In this document: piece by piece, positions 1 through 4,401 of the stretch | Numbering within the stretch: the stretch's first letter is position 1 | Layout: each line of letters begins with the position of its first letter | Assembly (NCBI GenBank): GCA_020431745.1 | Contig: JAGQHR010000298.1 | Location: forward strand, 1-5,152 | Direction: 5' to 3' | Source: Candidatus Eiseniibacteriota bacterium | GTDB lineage: Bacteria; Eisenbacteria; RBG-16-71-46; CAIMUX01 | Length of the DNA stretch: 5,152 nucleotides | Notes under the pieces: model-generated | What the model was told of the DNA's origin: nothing | What the model saw: only the letters and a program-made list of their open reading frames with translations | Database searches by the model: none | Program-made: the position numbers and the translations under genes

Positions 1-227
1 CGGATCGCGTTGGAGTATCCGTAGGCCGCATTGACGCAGTGGACGGCGATCGCGCGCAGAGAGGTCGTGTCCGGATCGGGGCTCTCGCGCTCCCGGGCGA
101 AGTCATCGTCCGGAACCCGTTCCAAAGTGCTGCACAGCTCCGCTGCCGCGCGCGCGTACTCGTCCATGACGCCGCCCCAGGGGCCGGGGCGACCCGGCCG
201 TTGCAGGAACTCCGCACCCATGCCCAT
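1..227 (-). CDS. DinB-family protein, N-terminal part (cut by the left edge)
   Basis: Reading leftward from the ATG at 227, 75 codons stay open to the window edge. The segment starts MGMGAEFLQRPG and contains a helix-like stretch (about residues 19-38, GVMDEYARAAAEL...). It then carries 'SLRAIAVHCVNAAYGYSNAI' (56-75), which matches the second-helix signature of DinB/DUF664-type four-helix proteins as I remember it. His63 sits where the first metal-binding histidine of that family lies; the other metal ligands would be outside the window. Family members are putative metal-dependent enzymes, some acting as thiol transferases, but substrate cannot be predicted here. The start at 227 is chosen because GGAGGAG (235-242 region) leaves 8 nt to it; a second ATG at 221 would be 14 nt away. 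It follows the aminopeptidase gene by 19 nt on the same strand, so the two are probably co-transcribed. The family call is from sequence memory and rests on a fragment. Confidence 0.72.
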   Translation of the reverse strand, partial: MGMGAEFLQRPGRPGPWGGVMDEYARAAAELCSTLERVPDDDFARERESPDPDTTSLRAIAVHCVNAAYGYSNAI

Positions 228-235
228 GACCGTGT

Positions 236-240
236 CTCCT
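236..240 (-). promoter_or_regulatory. Ribosome-binding site of the DinB-family gene
   Basis: The minus strand reads AGGAG (within GGAGGAG) 8 nt before the ATG at 227. The site lies entirely in the 19-nt gap after the aminopeptidase stop codon. It decides the start between two closely spaced ATGs (227 and 221). Confidence 0.75.
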
Positions 241-246
241 CCGGGT

Positions 247-1536
247 TCACTCCCGTCCGTGCGCCATCGCGAGGAGTCGATCCAGGATCTTCTCGCCGTC
301 GGCGCGCAGCCCGTTGTGGTCGTATTCGTTCGTGATCCAGGTTCGCAGGCCGCGAATCGAATCCGCGGCTTCCTCCGAGAAGCGCCGCTCGACGTACATG
401 TCGTCGTGATAGATGGCCGCCGCGGCCGGAACGCGATTCTGCGCCAGGCGCGCGGGATCGTAGAGACGGGGCCAGTGGGCGTCCTCGGCCAGGATGTGCG
501 CAGCTGCCTTGAGCGGTTGGAGCCGTGGGTACTCGTCGAGCATCCACGGAAAGATCATCTCTCCGGTGAACAGGAACGGGCGATCGTGCGCGATCTCCAG
601 CTCCGGCATCTCCTGGCGCATCCGTTCCGCGGCCCACAACGTCGCCGAGCCCTGGGCGTAGCAGGGCTCGTGCAGGACCGCGAAGAGCGGGTTGGTCTCG
701 AAGGGGAGCTGGTTGTCCACACCCCGGAGGAAGGCGAAGGACGGCTCCGCTCCGTTCGGACCGTCGACGAACGCTTCCTCCAACAGGTAGTGCACGGTCT
801 CGAACCCGTCGGACATCCCGAACGCGAACCCCAGCTGCTGGAGCTTGCGCGGCGTGAGCGGACCGCCGCTGGGAAGATCGACGCGGTGGTCGCGCAACTG
901 CGTCACGAGCCTCTGCAAGATCTCCTGATCCTCGGGATAGCGCTCGAAGTAGCGCCGGTTGCGCGAGAGCACGCGCCGGAACGTAGCCCGGTAGACGTCG
1001 TCCGCCGATGCCGTGAGCGGGGGAAGACCGCCGGTCAGGAGCGCCGCAGCCAGTCCCTCCGGGGCCGCCGAGAGATAGTGGGTGACACAGAATCCGCCGA
1101 AGCTCTGGCCCAACGCCGTCCACGGCTCGCCGCCGGCCAGCTCGCGCCGGATCGCCTCCGCATCGCGTACGATCGCGTCCGCACGGAAGTGGCGGAGATA
1201 CGCGGCGATGTTCTCGGCCGACCCCAGGCTCTGCACGGTCGAGGCATGGATCGGGGTGCTCAGTCCCGTGCCGCGCTGGTCCAGCAGGAGCACCCGGAAC
1301 TCACGGATCGCGCGCTTGATCCAGCCGGACGCTCCCATTGGACGGGGAGAGGCGAATCCCGGACCTCCCTGCAGGAAGATCAGCCAGGGACGATCCCGGC
1401 CGTCCGGTCCCGGATCGCGGACCTCGCGAGCGAAGACCGCGATCGCTCCCTTGGAGGGATCCGCATGATCCAGAGGAAGCTCGAACCGGTGGCTGACCAG
1501 CTCCAGTCCCGGGATGCAATGCGTCACGAGCTGCAT
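247..1536 (-). CDS. pip: Prolyl aminopeptidase (proline iminopeptidase), peptidase family S33
   Basis: A complete 429-residue alpha/beta-hydrolase that should remove N-terminal proline from peptides (EC 3.4.11.5 type) in the cytoplasm; no signal peptide is visible. Motifs in order: the oxyanion-hole loop QGGPG (56-60), DQRGTG (86-91) after strand beta4, and the nucleophile elbow GQSFGG (143-148) with Ser145 as the likely nucleophile. A helical cap follows at about 170-320. The acid is probably Asp378 or Asp379 in YHDDMYV, and the base His407 in NEYDHNGLRADG. The length fits the long form of the family (about 420-430 residues, as in the Aeromonas enzyme) rather than the 310-320-residue form. 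The reading frame is open back to 1716, but AGGAG at 1545-1549 lies 8 nt before the ATG at 1536, and the sequence upstream of that start is low-complexity and non-conserved-looking. It is the first gene of a likely two-gene unit with the DinB-family gene. The S33 family call is firm; strict proline specificity is inferred from motifs. Confidence 0.92.
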   Translation of the reverse strand: MQLVTHCIPGLELVSHRFELPLDHADPSKGAIAVFAREVRDPGPDGRDRPWLIFLQGGPGFASPRPMGASGWIKRAIREFRVLLLDQRGTGLSTPIHASTVQSLGSAENIAAYLRHFRADAIVRDAEAIRRELAGGEPWTALGQSFGGFCVTHYLSAAPEGLAAALLTGGLPPLTASADDVYRATFRRVLSRNRRYFERYPEDQEILQRLVTQLRDHRVDLPSGGPLTPRKLQQLGFAFGMSDGFETVHYLLEEAFVDGPNGAEPSFAFLRGVDNQLPFETNPLFAVLHEPCYAQGSATLWAAERMRQEMPELEIAHDRPFLFTGEMIFPWMLDEYPRLQPLKAAAHILAEDAHWPRLYDPARLAQNRVPAAAAIYHDDMYVERRFSEEAADSIRGLRTWITNEYDHNGLRADGEKILDRLLAMAHGRE

Positions 1537-1544
1537 GGATGTGG

Positions 1545-1549
1545 CTCCT
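1545..1549 (-). promoter_or_regulatory. Ribosome-binding site of the prolyl aminopeptidase gene
   Basis: The minus strand reads AGGAG with 8 nt to the ATG at 1536. The same motif and spacing occur before the DinB-family and membrane-protein genes. It supports the 429-residue start over in-frame upstream ATGs at 1596 and 1716. Confidence 0.75.
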
Positions 1550-1572
1550 GGATGGCCGCTGCGAGCGGGTTC

Positions 1573-1593
1573 CGACGTCGTTTCCGAACGTCG
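1573..1593. promoter_or_regulatory. Operator-like dyad in the aminopeptidase leader
   Basis: CGACGT (1573-1578) and ACGTCG (1588-1593) are exact inverted repeats separated by 9 nt. The dyad contains the first copy of the 11-mer GTTTCCGAACG (1580-1590), which itself has CGTT/AACG symmetry. It lies about 40-55 bp upstream of the aminopeptidase start. A transcription-factor site is the simplest reading, but in GC-rich DNA a 6-bp dyad can be chance. Confidence 0.3.
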
Positions 1594-1627
1594 CATCGGG
1601 GCGTCGTCGCCGTTTTCACGCGGACGA

Positions 1628-1637
1628 GGACGCGTCC
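1628..1637. repeat. Perfect 10-bp palindrome GGACGCGTCC
   Basis: GGACGCGTCC is its own reverse complement. It lies between the two copies of the 11-mer, next to a TAATCT hexamer on the minus strand (1643-1648). If that hexamer is a -10 box, the palindrome covers the predicted start of the leftward transcript. Confidence 0.35.
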
Positions 1638-1642
1638 GGCAG

Positions 1643-1669
1643 AGATTAGCACGATGCGTGGTTTCCGAA
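1643..1669 (-). promoter_or_regulatory. Weak candidate promoter for the aminopeptidase-DinB unit
   Basis: On the minus strand a -10-like TAATCT (1643-1648, 5 of 6 to TATAAT allowing for one substitution at position 3 and one at position 5 reduces this to 4 of 6) follows a poor -35-like TTCGGA (1664-1669) with a 15-bp spacer. It would give a leader of roughly 100 nt. The -35 part lies inside the second 11-mer copy. The match is weak and only position makes it plausible. Confidence 0.25.
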
Positions 1670-1706
1670 CGACGGGTCTCCCCTGCGGGTTCCGCCTTGC
1701 GAGGGC

Positions 1707-1735
1707 TGGGCAGCACCCGCCAGGCACCCTATAAT
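1707..1735 (+). promoter_or_regulatory. Sigma70-type promoter of the secreted beta-helix gene
   Basis: A perfect TATAAT (1730-1735) is preceded by TGGGCA (1707-1712, 4 of 6 to TTGACA) with a 17-bp spacer. AT-rich hexamers are rare in this GC-rich region, so TATAAT stands out. The predicted transcript starts near 1742 and has a leader of about 60 nt to the ATG at 1802. Confidence 0.6.
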
Positions 1736-1791
1736 TCCGAGACCCCCTCGCTCATGCGGATCGCCCGATCCGGACGCAGTACCCTCGAGCC

Positions 1792-1796
1792 GGAGG
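1792..1796 (+). promoter_or_regulatory. Ribosome-binding site of the secreted beta-helix gene
   Basis: GGAGG is followed by 5 nt and the ATG at 1802. It selects this start over the in-frame ATG at 1754, which has no such site and would put a charged 16-residue extension before the signal peptide. Confidence 0.75.
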
Positions 1797-1801
1797 TTGC
1801 C

Positions 1802-3871
1802 ATGCATACTTCTCGCAGATTCCTGAGGCGCGCGATCCTCGCTCTCGGCCTCGTGATCCTGTCCCTGGTTCCCTCGGTGGTCCGGGCCGGCCCCAATGCT
1901 GGCGGAACGCTCCTCGTCCATGCCTTGGAGATGGTCTACTCGGACGGACAATCCTATTGCGGACCGGTCCCCGCCGGTTGCGACGGAGTCGACGCGCGGG
2001 TGGATGACGCCGTCGTTCCGGTCGTCTGGCTGGCGGTGGCCGTTTTCGGTGACGAGAACCAGCCCCGCCTCCGCGGCGTCGAGTTCGGCATCGAGTATTC
2101 GGGAATCGGGCTCGTCGACTGGGGCACCTGCGCGCCCACCGACTATCCGACCGCGGGCTGGCCGGCCAGCGGCACGGGAACCTCCGTGGTCTGGGTGACC
2201 AACCAAACCGAGCACGTGGTTCCGGTCTATTGGTTTGCCGGCTACACCTATTCCGCCACCGTGCCCCACTTCTCCATGGCTCCGCATCCGTACAACGGGG
2301 GGCACTTCGCGGACGACCACGTGCCTTCCGTGCTCGACGAGATCGCCGAGTACGGAACGCTCGGCTTCTACGTCGATGGCTCCGCTCCGTGCCCCGAGGC
2401 GAAGACCTACGTGGTTCGTCCCGATGGACACGGCGATCGTCCGACCATCCAGAGCGCGATCGCGGTCGCCGCTCCCGGCAGCGTCATCGAGCTCACCGAC
2501 GGCGTCTTTCGCGGACCGGGCAATCGCGATGTCCGGTTGTCCGACACCCGCCTCACGATCCGTTCGGCGTCGGGGAATCCCGCGGCCTGCGTCATCGATT
2601 GCGAGGGAACGCCGACCGAGAATCATCGCGGCTTCTACATCGAGTACGACTGGACGGCCGGTCCCACCATCGAGGGGATCACCGTGCGCAACGGCTATGC
2701 CGGCGCCGACTTCGGATACGACGCGGAGGGCGGAGCGATCCGCCAGCACGGCCCCAGCGTTCTCTACCTGCGCAACTGTGTGTTCGAGAACTGCTACGCC
2801 ACACACACCGGCGGCGGGATCGACAGCGGGGGTCTGCTCGAAGTGACGGACTGCGTGTTCCGGGACTGTGCGGCGGGCGGGATCTACGGAGGCGGGCTCT
2901 ACCAGGGCGCGGATCGCGTCGTGCTCAGTGGATGCCGCTTCGAGGGAAACCACGCGGAACGGGGAGGCGGCGTCGCGCTCACCCACTGCGAGGCGACGGT
3001 CACGGACTGCCGGTTCGAGGACAACCAGGCCACGGCGGGGGGAGGGATGTTCCTCTACCGCGCGACCGTCGCGCTCGACGGAAACACCTGGAGCCACAAC
3101 ACGGCCGGCAACGGAGGCGGACTCTATCTGGATGAAGGATCCGCGCAGCTCGGACACGCGACTTTCGTCGACAACACCGCCGGCAGCGGCACCGACGTGT
3201 ATTGCTGGAACGCGCCGGGATCGCTCTCTCTGTACAACGCGATCCTGGCTTTCGGTCAGGGCGGAGAGGCGTTCCACTGCGGGCAGCTGGAGATCGACGT
3301 CGCGTACACGGACATGTTCGGCAACGCGATCGAGGATTGGCCCCCGTGTCTCTCGGATCAGGCGACACGCCCCGGAAACTTCTCCGCCGATCCGCGATTC
3401 TGCGATCGGTCGCATCGTGACTACGGACTCAACGGAAACTCGCCGTGTGCGGTCTACTGGAGCGCGAGCCGCGGCATCGTGGGAGCCTGGCCGGTCGGAT
3501 GCGGAGAATCCCCGGATCCGTTGCGGGATCGCTGGAGTCTGGCGTCCGACACCACCGCGCTCGGGGAGGAGAACCAGCTTGCGTCTTCGGCCGAGCCGGC
3601 GCTGGCCGTCGGTCCGAATCCGTTCCGGGATCGCACCGTTCTCGTGTGTACCGTCGGGACGGATGCGCCGCGGGACTTGCGGCTCGCCATCTTCGATGCC
3701 TCGGGGCGTCAGGTTCGGCAGCTGCATCAAGAAGCCGGTGCCGTCGGGACGCGATCGACCACCTGGGACGGTCGCGATCAGACGGGGAGCTTGCTGCCTG
3801 CGGGAACCTATTTTGCCCGCTTGCAGGTCGGGAGGTTGGAGCGGACGGCGCGCCTGACCCTCTTGCGGTGA
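1802..3871 (+). CDS. Secreted right-handed beta-helix protein with FlgD-like C-terminal sorting domain
   Basis: A complete 689-residue exported protein. Residues 1-29 form a signal peptide: RR-rich start, hydrophobic core 11-27, and a VRA|G cleavage site after Ala29. Residues 30-195 (NAGGTLLVHALEM...VPVYWFAGYTY...LGFYVDG) form a separate domain that I know only as a recurrent N-terminal module of such proteins. Residues about 202-235 carry the usual beta-helix entry 'DRPTIQSAIAVAAPGSVIEL'. The helix then runs to about 505, with regular 25-residue coils at 326-465 of the type GGG(I/L/V/M)...F/W-x-x-N, similar to chlamydial polymorphic-membrane-protein repeats. A cap follows with ADPRFCD...SPC (529-549) and GAWPVGCG (561-568). 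Residues 603-689 are a FlgD-like / type IX C-terminal Ig domain: GPNPF (604-608), TWDGRDQTG (654-662), LPAGTYFARL (665-674). The mature protein has 20 Cys. A surface or secreted adhesin-like or carbohydrate-related role is likely; no catalytic residues can be assigned. It is transcribed alone from its own promoter. Confidence 0.9.
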   Translation: MHTSRRFLRRAILALGLVILSLVPSVVRAGPNAGGTLLVHALEMVYSDGQSYCGPVPAGCDGVDARVDDAVVPVVWLAVAVFGDENQPRLRGVEFGIEYSGIGLVDWGTCAPTDYPTAGWPASGTGTSVVWVTNQTEHVVPVYWFAGYTYSATVPHFSMAPHPYNGGHFADDHVPSVLDEIAEYGTLGFYVDGSAPCPEAKTYVVRPDGHGDRPTIQSAIAVAAPGSVIELTDGVFRGPGNRDVRLSDTRLTIRSASGNPAACVIDCEGTPTENHRGFYIEYDWTAGPTIEGITVRNGYAGADFGYDAEGGAIRQHGPSVLYLRNCVFENCYATHTGGGIDSGGLLEVTDCVFRDCAAGGIYGGGLYQGADRVVLSGCRFEGNHAERGGGVALTHCEATVTDCRFEDNQATAGGGMFLYRATVALDGNTWSHNTAGNGGGLYLDEGSAQLGHATFVDNTAGSGTDVYCWNAPGSLSLYNAILAFGQGGEAFHCGQLEIDVAYTDMFGNAIEDWPPCLSDQATRPGNFSADPRFCDRSHRDYGLNGNSPCAVYWSASRGIVGAWPVGCGESPDPLRDRWSLASDTTALGEENQLASSAEPALAVGPNPFRDRTVLVCTVGTDAPRDLRLAIFDASGRQVRQLHQEAGAVGTRSTTWDGRDQTGSLLPAGTYFARLQVGRLERTARLTLLR

Positions 3872-3887
3872 TATCGGAAAGACCCGG

Positions 3888-4253
3888 TCAAGTTTGCGAT
3901 GGAGCCGGACGCAGCGAGACCCAGGTCCAAAGGGCACCCGCCGCGTCGACGAATCCCAAAAACAGCAGATTGACCGGTGCGAGCTTCAGGACTGCGAACA
4001 CCGCCAGGAAAACGATCAGAGAGAAGCGCACGGGCAGAGAGGCACGGAAGATCGGGACGAGCTCGCACTTCGCGGCCACGAGGTAGTACGTACCCACGTA
4101 GACGATGATCGTACCGAGCACGCGAATCCACACCTCCGACGTGGGGGCCACTCGCGCCAGCGCGAGGAATCCGTTGGGGGCGACCGTCAGCGCGGTGCCG
4201 ACGATCAAGAGATAGATCCCGAATACCAATACGCTCCGCGCAGGCCGGCTCAT
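3888..4253 (-). CDS. Small four-helix inner-membrane protein of unknown function
   Basis: A complete 121-residue protein with four probable transmembrane segments: about 8-25 (VLVFGIYLLIVGTALTV), 42-60 (WIRVLGTIIVYVGTYYLVA), 75-92 and 94-113. Between helices 1 and 2 lies APTSEVWIRVLG; between 2 and 3 lies AAKCELVPIFR. It resembles a widespread, unnamed family of about 120-residue membrane proteins that I recall with the same 'SEVWIRV.G' and 'FG.VD..GA.WT' pattern, loosely DoxX-like in topology. No catalytic or metal-binding motif is visible. AGGAG at 4262-4266 lies 8 nt before the ATG at 4253. It converges on the beta-helix gene with a 16-bp gap and diverges from the hydrolase gene. No function should be claimed. 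Confidence 0.85.
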   Translation of the reverse strand: MSRPARSVLVFGIYLLIVGTALTVAPNGFLALARVAPTSEVWIRVLGTIIVYVGTYYLVAAKCELVPIFRASLPVRFSLIVFLAVFAVLKLAPVNLLFLGFVDAAGALWTWVSLRPAPSQT

Positions 4254-4261
4254 GTAGATCT

Positions 4262-4266
4262 CTCCT
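4262..4266 (-). promoter_or_regulatory. Ribosome-binding site of the membrane-protein gene
   Basis: The minus strand reads AGGAG with 8 nt to the ATG at 4253. It follows only 4 nt after a CCGAG stretch (4271-4275) that could be part of a leader stem. Confidence 0.75.
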
Positions 4267-4270
4267 CTTG

Positions 4271-4317
4271 CTCGGGGGAACCCGGCGATACCGAGCGGTC
4301 CTCGGGGAATCCCCGGG
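4271..4317. repeat. Paired CTCGGGG palindromic repeats in the divergent intergenic region
   Basis: Two similar elements begin 30 bp apart: CTCGGGGGAACCCGG (4271-4285) and CTCGGGGAATCCCCGGG (4301-4317). The second contains the 13-bp palindrome CGGGGAATCCCCG (4303-4315, one unpaired centre). CCGAG at 4291-4295 can pair with CTCGG at either 4271-4275 or 4301-4305. They could be two operator copies or alternative hairpins in the leader of the membrane-protein gene. Confidence 0.35.
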
Positions 4318-4386
4318 CCGGTGGCGCGACACGATAACCGAGCCCCCCGCCAAGAGGAATCCCTTCGAAAAAGAGAAGGCTTCTGC

Positions 4387-4392
4387 TAGCTT
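4387..4392 (+). promoter_or_regulatory. Possible -10 box (TANNNT) close to the hydrolase start
   Basis: TAGCTT ends 9 nt before the ATG at 4402 and fits the loose TANNNT pattern of promoters for leaderless messages. A TTCGAA lies 17 bp upstream (4364-4369). Both hexamers are weak matches to the consensus. The proximity to an ATG that lacks a ribosome-binding site is what makes it worth listing. Confidence 0.22.
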
Positions 4393-4401
4393 TCCGCGCG
4401 G

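Larger units (their letters stand above)
1580..1671 (+). repeat. Direct repeat of an 11-mer (GTTTCCGAACG)
   Basis: GTTTCCGAACG occurs exactly at 1580-1590 and again at 1661-1671, 81 bp apart, both in the divergent intergenic region. Flanking bases do not match beyond a couple of positions, so this looks like a repeated short site and not a duplicated segment. The second copy overlaps where the -35 of a leftward promoter would be. Confidence 0.45.

Noticed and set aside
1537..1716. Upstream in-frame starts (1716 and 1596) for the aminopeptidase
   Set aside because: The added residues are Arg/Pro/Thr-rich and unlike the family N-terminus; the AGGAG at 1545-1549 points to 1536.
31..1734. A 567-codon open frame on the plus strand, antisense to the aminopeptidase gene
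   Set aside because: No recognisable domain; it covers the complementary strand of a gene with complete S33 motifs and extends over two genes and the intergenic region.
1754..1801. Alternative in-frame ATG at 1754 for the beta-helix gene
   Set aside because: No ribosome-binding site, only about 12 nt after the predicted transcript start, and it would bury the signal peptide behind 16 residues.
3881..3889. GACCCGGTC in the convergent gap as a terminator stem
   Set aside because: Four-bp arms around a single base cannot form a stable hairpin, and no T-run follows.
1646..3937. A 763-codon open frame on the minus strand, antisense to the beta-helix gene
   Set aside because: Its product is Arg/Val/Asp-rich low-complexity without domains, and it lies opposite a gene with signal peptide, repeats and sorting domain. 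Long antisense frames are expected in GC-rich DNA.
4361..4384. CCTTC...GAAGG and AGAAG-G-CTTCT inverted repeats before the hydrolase as a terminator or hairpin
   Set aside because: The arms are only 5 bp, the one-nucleotide loop of the second is not a real hairpin, and no transcript from the left would need to end here.
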